DNA from: Leucobacter zeae
GTDB taxonomy: Bacteria; Actinomycetota; Actinomycetes; Actinomycetales; Microbacteriaceae
Direction: 5' to 3'
DNA length: 64,000 nt
Assembly (NCBI RefSeq): GCF_016758175.1
Contig: NZ_QYAB01000001.1
Span: 1,509,162 to 1,573,161 of the forward strand
This document shows, one piece after another, positions 1-8,355 of the stretch. Every line of letters starts with the position of its first letter. The first letter of the stretch is position 1. Below the pieces are notes generated by a model. That model worked only from the letters and a program-made list of their open reading frames with translations. It was not told the origin of the DNA and did no database searches. Position numbers and translations under genes: made by a program.

Positions 1-541
1 GACTCGGGCGCACTCGGCCCGCAGCTGGATGGGCCGCAACGCCATCCACCGCGCCGGGGCGCTGCTCGCGCGGCTCGAGGCGTACGAGGCCGAGCGCGTG
101 GTCGTCGACGGGCTCGAGTACCGCGAAGGGCTGAACGCGGTGCGGGTCGAGGGCGGCGTCGCGGGCAACGTCATTCCCGACCGCTGCGAGATCGAGGTGA
201 ACTACCGGTTCGCTCCGAGCCGCAGCACGGACGAGGCCGTCGCCTTCGTGCGCGACTTCTTCTCCGACGCCGACGAGGTGCGGATCGTCGATCTCTCCCC
301 GGGAGCCCGGCCCGGTCTCGACGCTCCGCTCGCTCGGCGCTTCGTCGACGCCGTCGGCGCCGAGCCGACCGCCAAGCTCGGGTGGACCGACGTGTCGCGC
401 TTCTCGGCGCTCGGCATCCCCGCGGTGAACTTCGGGCCGGGCAACGCCCTGCTCGCCCACGCGGATGACGAGCGGGTGCCTGTCGCCCAGATCGAGAGCT
501 CGTACGCGGCGCTTCTGGCCTGGCTCACCGCCGCTGAATGA
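1..541 (+). CDS. dapE: Succinyl-diaminopimelate desuccinylase, C-terminal part (5' end outside window)
   Basis: This is the C-terminal ~180 residues of an M20-family metallo-deacylase that removes succinate from N-succinyl-LL-diaminopimelate in lysine and peptidoglycan-precursor synthesis. The frame is open from base 2 and begins TRAHSARSWMGRNAIH, the actinobacterial DapE segment that opens the dimerisation (lid) domain. The tail NFGPGNALLAHADDERVP carries the final zinc-ligand histidine. The Met at base 29 is internal, not a start. DapE lying before the DUF3117 gene repeats the mycobacterial order. Another M20 peptidase is possible, but the AHSAR..NAIH signature fits DapE well. Confidence 0.88.
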   Translation, partial: TRAHSARSWMGRNAIHRAGALLARLEAYEAERVVVDGLEYREGLNAVRVEGGVAGNVIPDRCEIEVNYRFAPSRSTDEAVAFVRDFFSDADEVRIVDLSPGARPGLDAPLARRFVDAVGAEPTAKLGWTDVSRFSALGIPAVNFGPGNALLAHADDERVPVAQIESSYAALLAWLTAAE

Positions 542-636
542 TGCGTCCCCGCGTCACCGGGCGACGCACGATTTCGCGCTCGGGCGCTCGTGACCGGTAA
601 AATGGTTCCGAACCACCAAACTTGCAAGGAGGCGTC

Positions 637-807
637 ATGGCTGCAATGAAACCGAGGACTGGGGATGGACCCATGGAGGCGGTGCGGGAGAGCCGCCTGA
701 TCGTGGTCCGTGTCCCGCTCGAGGGCGGTGGACGTCTTGTGGTCTCGGTCAACGACCAGGAGGCCGCGGAGCTGCGCGACGTGCTCGCGGGCGTCCTCGA
801 CGGATAG
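637..807 (+). CDS. DUF3117 small protein
   Basis: A 56-residue protein starting MAAMKPRTGDGP with the core RVPLEGGGRLVVSVN, the hallmark of actinobacterial DUF3117 (Rv1211-type). Its function is unknown. It has no membrane segment or signal peptide. The start is fixed by an AAGGAGG ribosome-binding site six bases upstream; a longer reading from 622 would put that site inside the gene. A TAAAAT hexamer at 598-603 could be its -10 element. Two strong hairpins follow, so it is probably a monocistron. Confidence 0.9.
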   Translation: MAAMKPRTGDGPMEAVRESRLIVVRVPLEGGGRLVVSVNDQEAAELRDVLAGVLDG

Positions 808-813
808 CGCACC

Positions 814-847
814 GTCGAACCGCCGACGGTGCCGTCGGCGGTTCGAC
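814..847. terminator. Hairpin terminator after DUF3117 gene
   Basis: A perfect 14-bp inverted repeat (GTCGAACCGCCGAC at 814-827, complement at 834-847) with a 6-base loop lies 7 bases after the DUF3117 stop. There is no U-run, as is usual in high-GC actinobacteria. Confidence 0.7.
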
Positions 848-850
848 ACT

Positions 851-883
851 AGAACGGCCCCCGCCGATGGCGGGGGCCGTTCT
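851..883. terminator. Second hairpin terminator between convergent genes
   Basis: A perfect 15-bp stem with a GAT loop follows the first hairpin after 3 bases. It sits between the convergent DUF3117 and O-methyltransferase genes and could act for both strands. Confidence 0.7.
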
Positions 884-938
884 CGTGTTCCGGGTCAGGG
901 CGCTCCCGGCGCGCGACCGCGCGGGGCCTGCCCGTCGC

Positions 939-1616
939 TCAGTCGTCGAGGCGCACGAGCGTGAGCACGCCGTCGCCAGCCGGCGAGAGCATCGGCGCGA
1001 TCGCGGGGGACTCCGCGACCAGCGAGAGCAGGTCGCGCATGGACTGCGTGGCCTCATCCCTGGCGGCGGGATCGGGGACGCGCCCGTGCGAGAAGGCGCC
1101 GGGCACCACGATGCAGCCGCCCGGCCGCACGATCCCGAGCGCGTGCTCGAAGTACTCGAGCAGCTGCGCCGGGTTCGCGTCGATGAGGACGAGGTCGTAC
1201 GAGGCGAGGTTCAGGCGGGGGAGCACGTGCAGCGCGTCTCCCTCGACGAGCCGGAGCCGCGAGGCGGCGATGCCGGCCGAGGCGAAGATCCCCTTCGCCT
1301 CGCGCAGATGCTCGGCCTCCACCTCGATCGAGGTGAGGGTGGCCTGATCGGCGTAGCGGAGCAGCGAGAGCCCGCTCACCCCGACACCCGTGCCGATCTC
1401 GCAGATCGCCTGCGCCCGCGAGAGCACGGCGACGCCCGAGAGCTGCGCCGAGACCGACCGGCTGACGGGCTCGATGCCGAGCTCGAGGGAGAGGCGGCGG
1501 GCGCGGACGAGGGCTTCCGTCTCGCCCGGGTACTGCTCGGCGTACTGCCAGTTGCGTTCGAGCTTGCTCACGATCTCCTCCGTGCCGGAACCCGGCGGCC
1601 CGTCGGAGCCGCCCAT
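939..1616 (-). CDS. SAM-dependent O-methyltransferase (Rv1220c-like)
   Basis: A 225-residue class I methyltransferase of the caffeoyl-CoA/catechol O-methyltransferase type. Visible are motif I (EIGTGVGVSGL, near residue 70), the acidic strand-end TSIEVEAEHL, and motif DLVLIDANP near residue 140. The natural substrate is not known. The ATG was chosen because TACTCT (complement of 1623-1628) ends six bases upstream, a leaderless arrangement without a Shine-Dalgarno site; the frame is open further upstream to 1787 but that part looks non-coding. In mycobacteria the homologue lies beside sigE and tatB; here tatB follows divergently with no sigE between. Confidence 0.88.
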   Translation of the reverse strand: MGGSDGPPGSGTEEIVSKLERNWQYAEQYPGETEALVRARRLSLELGIEPVSRSVSAQLSGVAVLSRAQAICEIGTGVGVSGLSLLRYADQATLTSIEVEAEHLREAKGIFASAGIAASRLRLVEGDALHVLPRLNLASYDLVLIDANPAQLLEYFEHALGIVRPGGCIVVPGAFSHGRVPDPAARDEATQSMRDLLSLVAESPAIAPMLSPAGDGVLTLVRLDD

Positions 1617-1740
1617 CGTCCCAGAGTAGGGCGTTCCGTCGCGCGCGCGTCGCGCACACGCGAGGAACCCGCGAAACCGGGGCGCGGCGCAAGCGGATCC
1701 CGCGGCGATTTCACCGCGGTGGACCGGTAGCATGGTCGGG

Positions 1741-2151
1741 ATGGGCCTCACGATAGAGAAGATGATGGTGATCCTGGTGATCGCCATGTTCGTGCTGGGC
1801 CCCGAGCGCCTCCCGGTCTACGCCAAGAAGCTCGGCGAGCTCGTGCGGAGCGTCAAGCGCATGGCGGACGGGGCCAAGGACCGCTTGAAGGACGAGATGG
1901 GTCCCGAGTTCGAGGACGTCGACTGGAAGCAGCTCGACCCGCGCCAGTACGACCCGCGCCGCATCATCAGGGACGCGCTCGTCGAGGACGAACGCGAGGC
2001 CCGCATCGCCGAGCGGCGCGCCCGAACGGCGGAGGCCGCGGAGGCGCGACGCGCCCGCTCCGGAGCGGGCGCCGACGGCGAGCACGGTGGCGCGGACGGG
2101 GCGGAAACGGGGTCGGCTCGGGGCCTGCGCTACGACGACGAAGCCACCTGA
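1741..2151 (+). CDS. tatB: Twin-arginine translocase subunit TatB
   Basis: A 136-residue TatB-type protein with one N-terminal membrane helix (about residues 4-20), the hinge GPERLP, an amphipathic helix (YAKKLGELVRSVKRMADG) and a charged, disordered tail. With TatA and TatC it moves folded twin-arginine proteins across the membrane, and it binds the signal peptide. The start was put at the ATG at 1741 rather than 1732 because TAGCAT (1728-1733) sits seven bases upstream and no ribosome-binding site is present; this implies a leaderless message. Identity is strong; the exact start is inference. Confidence 0.88.
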   Translation: MGLTIEKMMVILVIAMFVLGPERLPVYAKKLGELVRSVKRMADGAKDRLKDEMGPEFEDVDWKQLDPRQYDPRRIIRDALVEDEREARIAERRARTAEAAEARRARSGAGADGEHGGADGAETGSARGLRYDDEAT

Positions 2152-2170
2152 GTCCGTATCGCGCGCCCGG

Positions 2171-3343
2171 TCAGCGGAGGCTGATCCCGAGCGGCCGACC
2201 CGCGAGCCCCCTGCCGATCCGAGCCACGCGATCCGCTACGCGGAGCAGCTCGGCGGCTGCCGGATCCTCGGGGTCCGCGAGCACCGCGGGCTCGCCCGCG
2301 TCACCGCCGGCGCGGAAGGCGGGGCTCAGGGGCACGCTCCCGAGGAGCGGCACGTCGCCGTGCTCGGCATCGCTCAGGCGCTCCGCCACCAGTGCGCCGC
2401 CGCCCGAGCCGAAGACATCGACCACGGTGCCGTCGGGCTGGGCGAGTCCCGCCATGTTCTCGACGACGCCGATGACCCGCTGACCGGTCTGCCTGGCGAC
2501 GAGCGCGCTCCGCACGGCGACATCGGCCGCCGCCTCCTGCGGCGTCGTGACGACGAGCACCTCGGCCTGCGGGAGCAGCTGGCCCACGCTGATCGCGATG
2601 TCGCCGGTCCCCGGCGGGAGATCGAGCAGCAGCACGTCGAGATCGCCGAACCAGACGTCGCGCAGGAACTGCTCGATCGTGCGGTGCAGCATCGGCCCGC
2701 GCCACGAGACCGCGGTCGTGCGCGGATCCTGGTCGCCGAGGAACATGCCGATCGAGATGACCTTCACGCCGTGCGCGACCGGAGGGAGGATCATGTCGTC
2801 GACCCGGGTCGGCTGGGCGATGGCACCGTCGCGGCTCAGTCCGAGGATGCCGGGGATGGAGAACCCGAAGACGTCGGCGTCGACCAGGCCGACGGAGAGA
2901 CCGCGAGCGGCGAGGGCGACGGCGAGGCCCGCGGTGAGGGACGATTTGCCGACCCCGCCCTTGCCGCTCGTCACCGCGATCACCCGGGTGAGCGAGTCCT
3001 TGCCGAACTGCTGCGGGCGCGCACCCCGGTCGCCGCGCACGCGCTCGGTGAACGCCCGGCGCTCCGCGGGCGACATGACACCGACCTCGACGGCGGCCGC
3101 CGTCACGCCAGGGGCGGAGGCGGCCGCTGCCAGGACGTCGGCCTCGATGCGCCGCGCCGCGGGGCAGCCGGCGATCGTGAGGAGGATCGAGACCTCGGCC
3201 TTCCCCTCGGCGTCGGCGCGCACCCGTCGCACCATGCCGAGCTCGGTCACCGGGCGCAGGATCTCGGGATCGCGGACGCCGTCGAGCGCGGCCCACACGC
3301 CCCGCTCGATCTCGTTCGCGTCCTCCCTCGCGACGTCAGGCAC
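2171..3343 (-). CDS. mrp: Mrp/NBP35-family iron-sulphur cluster carrier ATPase
   Basis: A 390-residue protein. The N-terminal MIP18/DUF59 domain (about 10-95) contains Cys60 in TIAGCPAARR. A deviant-Walker P-loop ATPase follows with GKGGVGKS at 127-134. Family members carry and transfer Fe-S clusters. The CxxC pair near the C-terminus of E. coli Mrp is absent: the corresponding segment reads ENMAGLAQPDGT, as in mycobacterial homologues. This leaves open how a cluster would be bound. It is the last gene of a leftward operon and overlaps the DUF1003 gene by 8 bases. Confidence 0.9.
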   Translation of the reverse strand: MPDVAREDANEIERGVWAALDGVRDPEILRPVTELGMVRRVRADAEGKAEVSILLTIAGCPAARRIEADVLAAAASAPGVTAAAVEVGVMSPAERRAFTERVRGDRGARPQQFGKDSLTRVIAVTSGKGGVGKSSLTAGLAVALAARGLSVGLVDADVFGFSIPGILGLSRDGAIAQPTRVDDMILPPVAHGVKVISIGMFLGDQDPRTTAVSWRGPMLHRTIEQFLRDVWFGDLDVLLLDLPPGTGDIAISVGQLLPQAEVLVVTTPQEAAADVAVRSALVARQTGQRVIGVVENMAGLAQPDGTVVDVFGSGGGALVAERLSDAEHGDVPLLGSVPLSPAFRAGGDAGEPAVLADPEDPAAAELLRVADRVARIGRGLAGRPLGISLR

Positions 3344-3911
3344 CGTGCTCCCGATCGGGTCGCTCGGCCGACGCGGGGCCGTCCTCGGGAGCGGGACGGG
3401 CCGCCTCGCGTTCCTTCTCGCGCTCCTCCTCGAGATCGGCGAGCAGGGCGCGCAGCTCGGCGCGCACGAATTCGCGGTCGGGCAGGTCCTTCATCGCGAG
3501 GCGCAGGGCCACGACCTCCCTGGCGAGGAACTCGGTGTCGGCGAGGTTGCGCTCCGCGCGCTGGCGGTCCTGCTCGATCTGCACGCGGTCGCGGTCGTCC
3601 TGGCGGTTCTGCGCGAGCAGCAGCAGCGGGGCCGCGTACGAGGCCTGCAGCGAGAGGATCAGCGTGAGCGCGGTGAAACCGAGCGCGGCCGAATCGAACC
3701 GGCCCCGTTCGGGGCCGTAGGTGTTCCACGCGAGCCAGGCGATGCAGAAGAACGTGAGCAGCAGGAGGAACCAGGGGGTGCCCATGCCGCGGGCGATGCT
3801 CTCGGTCCAGCGGCCGAAGCGCTCGTTGCGCCCGTCCCGCGGGGCCTTGACCGCGCGAGCGCCGGCTGCGAGCGGAGCGTCCAGATCCCGCTTGCGCGTG
3901 AAGAGGCTCAT
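3336..3911 (-). CDS. DUF1003 membrane protein
   Basis: A 191-residue DUF1003-family protein. Two membrane helices (around residues 45-65 and 78-98) flank a short loop with WNTYGPERGRFD. A charged coiled-coil tail (about 105-180, rich in Glu, Arg and Lys) would project into the cytoplasm. The function is not established. The start ATG overlaps the stop of the MgtE-like gene in an ATGA, and its own end overlaps mrp, so all three are translationally coupled. The CBS/Mg-domain partner suggests a role in cation sensing or transport, which is inference. Confidence 0.88.
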   Translation of the reverse strand: MSLFTRKRDLDAPLAAGARAVKAPRDGRNERFGRWTESIARGMGTPWFLLLLTFFCIAWLAWNTYGPERGRFDSAALGFTALTLILSLQASYAAPLLLLAQNRQDDRDRVQIEQDRQRAERNLADTEFLAREVVALRLAMKDLPDREFVRAELRALLADLEEEREKEREAARPAPEDGPASAERPDREHGA

Positions 3912-5200
3912 GCGCCCAGCCCCCGTCCCGTCCCGGTCTGCTGCCCCGCGGGCTCGTCGTCGGCGTGCCGCCAGTCGTCGGGCAGCAGGTGGTCGAGCAC
4001 GTCGTCGACCGTGACCACGCCGACGAGGCGGTTCTGGTCGTCGACGACCGGCATCGCGACCATGTCGTAGCTCGCGAGCCGGCGCGAGACCTCGGCAGCG
4101 CTCGCCCCGACCGAGACTGGTTCGATCTCGGTGTCGATGAGCGACACGAGGCGCTCGTGCGGCGGGAAGCGCAGCATGCGCTGGAAATGCGCCATCCCGA
4201 GATACTCGCCGGTCGGCGTCTCGTACGGCGGGTGGGTGACGTAGACGGCCGAGGCCATCGCGGGCGGGATCTCGGCCCGGCGGATCATCGCGAGCCCTTC
4301 CGCGACGCTCGACTCCGCCGACAGCACGATGGGCGACGGGCTCATCAGGCCGCCCGCGGTATCGGCGTCGTACTCGAGCAGGCGGCGCACGTCCTCGGCC
4401 TCCTCGGGCTCCATGAGGTCGAGCAGCTCCTCGCCCTTGGCGGTCGGCAGCGCCGAAATGAGGTCGGCGGCGTCGTCCGGCTCCATGCGATCGAGCACGT
4501 CGGCGGTGCGATCCGGGGGCATCTGCGCGAGCAGCGCCAGCTGATCGGGCTCGCTCATCTCCTCGAGCGCATCGGCGACGCGGTCGTCGGCCAGCTCTCC
4601 GACGACCTCGAGCATGCGCTGCCCGGGCAGCTCGAGCAGCGCCTCGGCGAGGTCGGCCGGTTTCAGGTCGACCATGGTCTGGATCAGGAGTTCGGCCGAT
4701 CGCGATCCCTCTCCGGTCGACGGCATCGCGATCTCGGGCCACCGCACGATCCGGGAGTCGCCGCGGCTGAAGGGCGCTGCCGGCTTCGGCAGCCGCACGA
4801 ACACCTCGGTGACGAGCCACTCGCCGGTGCGGGAGCGGTCGATCGCCGCGTCCTCGATGCGCGCGTTCGGCGCCGGGGCGCCGGGGCGCTCGGGCACGAG
4901 CTGCACGTCGCGGCCGATGAGCTCGGCGATCATGCGGGTCTCGCCGCCGCGCTGCTCGAACCGTCTCACGTTGATGAGGCCCGTGGTGATGACCTGGCCC
5001 GAGCCGATCGAGGTGACCCGGCCGATGGGTACGAAGACCCGGCGTTTGCCCGGGATCTCGACGATGAGGCCGACGACGCGCGGGGCGCCGGCGGAGCGGA
5101 AGACGATCAGCACGTCGCGCACCTTGCCGATGCGCTCGCCGACCGGATCGAACACGCCCCGCCCCGCGAGGCGCCCCACGAATACCCTCGAAGAACTCAC
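3908..5200 (-). CDS. Soluble MgtE-N/CBS-domain protein with PRC-barrel (MgtE-like, no channel)
   Basis: A 430-residue protein. A PRC-barrel-like N-terminal domain (residues 1-~110; RVFVGRLAGRGVFDPVG) is followed by an MgtE-N superhelical domain (~170-285; repeated MEPDDAADL/LPGQRMLEVV units) and a tandem CBS pair (~290-415). The membrane channel domain of true MgtE magnesium transporters is missing, so it cannot transport by itself. It resembles mycobacterial Rv1232c. The GTG start has TACCGT six bases upstream (leaderless pattern). Its partner is probably the co-translated DUF1003 membrane protein. Confidence 0.85.
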   Translation of the reverse strand: MSSSRVFVGRLAGRGVFDPVGERIGKVRDVLIVFRSAGAPRVVGLIVEIPGKRRVFVPIGRVTSIGSGQVITTGLINVRRFEQRGGETRMIAELIGRDVQLVPERPGAPAPNARIEDAAIDRSRTGEWLVTEVFVRLPKPAAPFSRGDSRIVRWPEIAMPSTGEGSRSAELLIQTMVDLKPADLAEALLELPGQRMLEVVGELADDRVADALEEMSEPDQLALLAQMPPDRTADVLDRMEPDDAADLISALPTAKGEELLDLMEPEEAEDVRRLLEYDADTAGGLMSPSPIVLSAESSVAEGLAMIRRAEIPPAMASAVYVTHPPYETPTGEYLGMAHFQRMLRFPPHERLVSLIDTEIEPVSVGASAAEVSRRLASYDMVAMPVVDDQNRLVGVVTVDDVLDHLLPDDWRHADDEPAGQQTGTGRGLGA

Positions 5201-5291
5201 AGCTCTACGGTATCGCTCCGGGAGCCGCCGATCGGGCGAAATCCATCAAAAGGTTGAGGCCAGGAGCGCCGGGCGACGCGAGACTGGGACC

Positions 5292-6521
5292 ATGCACGAC
5301 ACGAGCACCGACATCGCGCGCCGCACGCTCCTCGGGGCCGCGGCGCTCGGCGGGCTGGGCCTCGCGCTCTCGGGGTGCGCCGCCGAGGAGCATGCCCCCG
5401 CGCGCGCCGGCCTCGGGCGCCCTGACGCCGAGCGCCCGAGCGCGCATCCGGGTCCGTCGCCCGAGCCCGAGTCGGGCGCTCGGGCCGCGGGAACGCTGCT
5501 GCTCGCCACGCTCGCCCGCGGCGACGAGATCGCGATCATCGACCCGGCGCTGCAGGGCACCGGGGCCGTCGTCGACACCGTCAGGGTCGGTGCAGCGCCC
5601 TGGGGAGCCGGGGTGTCGCCGGACGGCCGCACGGCATACGCGGCGACGGCCGAGGGGCTCGCCGTCGTCGATCTCGCGTCCCGCACTCGCACCGGGCTCG
5701 TGCCCTACCGGCATCCCGCCCCCGCGATCTCGAGCAGCGAGTACCGGGCCGGCGGGCTCGGGCTCGCGGTCGCGCCCGACGGCTCCCGCGTCTACGTCGC
5801 CGTCACCGACGGCAGCCTGTCGCCCGGTTCGTCGTTCCTCGAGGTCTACGACGTCGAGACGGCCGCGTTCACGGCTTCGGTCGCCGTCGGGATCCGGCCC
5901 TTCGACGTGCTCGTCGCCCCGGACGGGGCGTGGGCCGCGACCGTCGATCACGACGGATTCTCCGTCACGGTCGTGGATGCGCGGACGCTCGATGCCACGA
6001 CGCATCGGGTCGCGCCGTTCGGGCGGGCCGGCGGGCTCGCCTCGTGGGAGAAGCCGCACTACGGCGCGGTCGCGGACGACGGCGCGATCCTGCTGCCATA
6101 CCAGGGGCTCGTGGTCGCCCGACTCGATCCCGTGAGCGGCGAGATCACGATGCTCGAGAGCCGCGCCGACTCCCACGCGCACGGCACCGCGCTCGCGGGC
6201 CCGCGGCTCGTGACGGTCGGCACCGGGGCGTTCGGCAACGCGCGGAGCGGACCGAATCTCTCGATCCTCGACCTCGAGACCGGTCGCGAGCGGATCGTGC
6301 CGCTCGACCCGCCGCACGAGACGGTCGCGATCTGGCGCGATGCGTCCGGGGCCGAGTTCGCCGCGGTCGCAGGCGGCAACACCCGGGACGCGGGATGGGA
6401 CGGGATCACCGTGGTGCCGCTCGATGCGACTGCCGAGGAGGCGGAGACCCACCGCCGGATCCCCACGCCGGGCTATCCGCAGGTCGTCGTCGGTTTCGCC
6501 GACCGCTCCGGCGTCGGCTGA
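5292..6521 (+). CDS. YVTN/beta-propeller lipoprotein, twin-arginine exported
   Basis: A 409-residue secreted lipoprotein. The N-terminus has a twin-arginine motif (ARRTLLG, Arg10-Arg11), a hydrophobic stretch and a lipobox LSGC with Cys29, then a Pro/Glu-rich linker. The rest shows YncE/YVTN-type propeller blades (VRVGAAPWGAGVSPDGRTAY; VAVGIRPFDVLVAPDGAW). Such propellers bind ligands or partners outside the cell; no enzymatic residues are evident. The ATG follows GAGACT by six bases, a possible leaderless start. Ligand unknown. Confidence 0.82.
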   Translation: MHDTSTDIARRTLLGAAALGGLGLALSGCAAEEHAPARAGLGRPDAERPSAHPGPSPEPESGARAAGTLLLATLARGDEIAIIDPALQGTGAVVDTVRVGAAPWGAGVSPDGRTAYAATAEGLAVVDLASRTRTGLVPYRHPAPAISSSEYRAGGLGLAVAPDGSRVYVAVTDGSLSPGSSFLEVYDVETAAFTASVAVGIRPFDVLVAPDGAWAATVDHDGFSVTVVDARTLDATTHRVAPFGRAGGLASWEKPHYGAVADDGAILLPYQGLVVARLDPVSGEITMLESRADSHAHGTALAGPRLVTVGTGAFGNARSGPNLSILDLETGRERIVPLDPPHETVAIWRDASGAEFAAVAGGNTRDAGWDGITVVPLDATAEEAETHRRIPTPGYPQVVVGFADRSGVG

Positions 6522-6602
6522 ACGGCTCCGCGCTCGCGCGTCGGATCCGCGTTCGCCAGGGTGTCACCGGCGCCGCACAGCGCGCCGTGGGAGAATCGGG
6601 GC

Positions 6603-7097
6603 ATGAGCACCCCAGGCCCCATGCGATCCTCCCGCGTCCCGCTGATGCCCGAGATCCCCCGCGGGGAGATCGTATCGACGTACGACCGATACGAGGACGC
6701 GCGTCACGCCGTCGATCTGCTCGCCCGCGCCGGCTTCCCCGTGCAGCGCATCAGCATCGTCGGCAACGACGTGCGCAGCGTCGAGCGCGTGACCGGTCGG
6801 CTCACGTACGGCAGGGTCGCGCTGATGGGGGCGCTCTCCGGCGCCTACCTCGGCCTCTTCCTCGGCCTGCTGCTCTTCATCTTCCAGCCAGACAACACCG
6901 CGATCCTCGGCGTGTTCGTCGCCGCGGTCGCGATCGGCGCCGGATTCGGCATGCTCTTCGGGGTGCTCTCCTACGCGATGAACCGCAACCGGCGCGACTT
7001 CTCGTCCATCATGCAGATGGTGGCATCGCGGTACGACCTCGTGACGGAGCCCGAGCTGCTGCACGAGGCGAGGCGCGTCCTCACGTCCGCGGCGTGA
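6603..7097 (+). CDS. General-stress-protein-17M-like membrane protein
   Basis: A 164-residue protein. The soluble part EIVSTYDRYEDARHAVDLLARAGFPVQRISIVG matches the GSP17M/YflT-type domain. It is followed by two glycine-rich membrane helices (roughly 75-97 and 99-122) and a cytoplasmic tail. Related proteins are annotated as stress-related in actinobacteria; mechanism is unknown. The start lies six bases after GAGAAT (6591-6596). Its TGA overlaps the GTG of the next gene, indicating translational coupling. Confidence 0.8.
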   Translation: MSTPGPMRSSRVPLMPEIPRGEIVSTYDRYEDARHAVDLLARAGFPVQRISIVGNDVRSVERVTGRLTYGRVALMGALSGAYLGLFLGLLLFIFQPDNTAILGVFVAAVAIGAGFGMLFGVLSYAMNRNRRDFSSIMQMVASRYDLVTEPELLHEARRVLTSAA

Positions 7098-8332
7098 GCG
7101 CCGACGGAACCGCGGCGCCGGAGCCAGGTGACGGCGCGACCTCCGCGCGGAAGCCGAAGCGGGGAGCCGCCGGACTGCTCATCGCTGCGCTCGTGATCGG
7201 CGTCGTCTTCGGCACGGGCCCGCTCGTGCGCTACCTGAAGGCGCCGGCGATCTCCGAGAGCTTCGGGATCGAGGACGCCGTCGTCGCGCTGCGGCTCGAC
7301 GCCAGGGACATCTCGTACCTCGTGCTCGTGAACGAGGAGGGACAGACGCGCTCGGTGCGGGTCGAGGAGCGCGGCTTCGAGAACTCGAAGCTCGCCTGGT
7401 CCGAGCTCGGCCTGAGCACCGGCGGACCGCGGGAGGAGTACCTGCTGCACGCGGACGGACTCTCGAAGTTCCCGGTCCCGGACATGCCGCCCTCCCCGTC
7501 CGAGCAGGAGCGCATCGCGACCGACACCGGCTTCACGATGCTCGCGAGCTCGGCGAACGGCGCGCGGGCCGTGTTCGTCGATGCCGCGAACGACTCGCTC
7601 ACCGCCGTCGATGCCGGGTACGCGACGCCCGCGCTGGCGGGCTGCGGGGACGCCGCGCTCATGGTCGGCGAGCGCGGGGTCGACGAGGCGACTCCTGAGA
7701 CTCGGGACTTCGACCGCTACGGGATGTTCGACGACGTCGAGGCGCTCGCGTGCGACGGCGATCGCCTGTTCGGGCTGGGCGGGATCTCGGACGACGCCCG
7801 ACCGCGCGAGGCGCTGCGCGTGTGGGATCGCGCCGGCGGGGCCCCGCGCGAGTTCGAGGTGCGCTATCCCGAGGCGGTCAACGGGTGGGCGTCGACGCCC
7901 TTCGTGTCCGAGGGCCGGCTCGTCTGGGCGGCCGACTGGAAGCTGTGGTCGATCGCGGTGCCGGAGCTCGAGGCCGGATCCGCGGCGGATGCGGACGGCG
8001 GGGCCCCGGTGCTCGAAGCCGTCGAATCCGCCGACCTCGGCGGGTCGGTGGGAACCGACGACCCGTTCGCGTACGACACGGTCGTGGGCATCGACGACGG
8101 CGTGCTCGCGCCGGCGGCCGGTCGCGCCTACAGCGTCGCGGCCGACGAGGAGTGGGTCAAGCGGCGCAGGGGCGGGTCGTACGACAAGCTGAACGGTCTG
8201 GCCGTGTTCAGCATCGACCCGCGCACGGGGGAGCGCCGCATCGAGATCGAGGTCGATGACATCGACTTCCCCCGCCGCGACCTGCACGTCCACGCGATCG
8301 CCGTCGACCCCGAATGGGCCGCGGGGCGCTGA
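7094..8332 (+). CDS. Membrane-anchored protein of unknown function
   Basis: A 412-residue protein that I do not recognise. After a basic N-terminus it has one membrane helix (about residues 22-42, LLIAALVIGVVFGTGPLV) and a large extracytoplasmic region with repeated short strands, such as GDRLFGLGGISDD and GRLVWAADWKLWSI. This suggests a beta-propeller, which is inference only. The GTG start overlaps the stop of the stress-protein gene (GTGA), so the two are co-translated and may act together. Confidence 0.75.
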   Translation: MSADGTAAPEPGDGATSARKPKRGAAGLLIAALVIGVVFGTGPLVRYLKAPAISESFGIEDAVVALRLDARDISYLVLVNEEGQTRSVRVEERGFENSKLAWSELGLSTGGPREEYLLHADGLSKFPVPDMPPSPSEQERIATDTGFTMLASSANGARAVFVDAANDSLTAVDAGYATPALAGCGDAALMVGERGVDEATPETRDFDRYGMFDDVEALACDGDRLFGLGGISDDARPREALRVWDRAGGAPREFEVRYPEAVNGWASTPFVSEGRLVWAADWKLWSIAVPELEAGSAADADGGAPVLEAVESADLGGSVGTDDPFAYDTVVGIDDGVLAPAAGRAYSVAADEEWVKRRRGGSYDKLNGLAVFSIDPRTGERRIEIEVDDIDFPRRDLHVHAIAVDPEWAAGR

Positions 8333-8355
8333 CGCGCCCGGTTCCGGAGCACCGC

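Noticed and set aside
2087-3667. Open frame of 526 codons on the plus strand over mrp
   Set aside because: Shadow of mrp and the DUF1003 gene; low-complexity translation.
8314-8355. Longer N-terminus for the pseudouridine synthase
   Set aside because: Would overlap the upstream gene's end and adds residues unlike the family; the ATG at 8356 is adequate.
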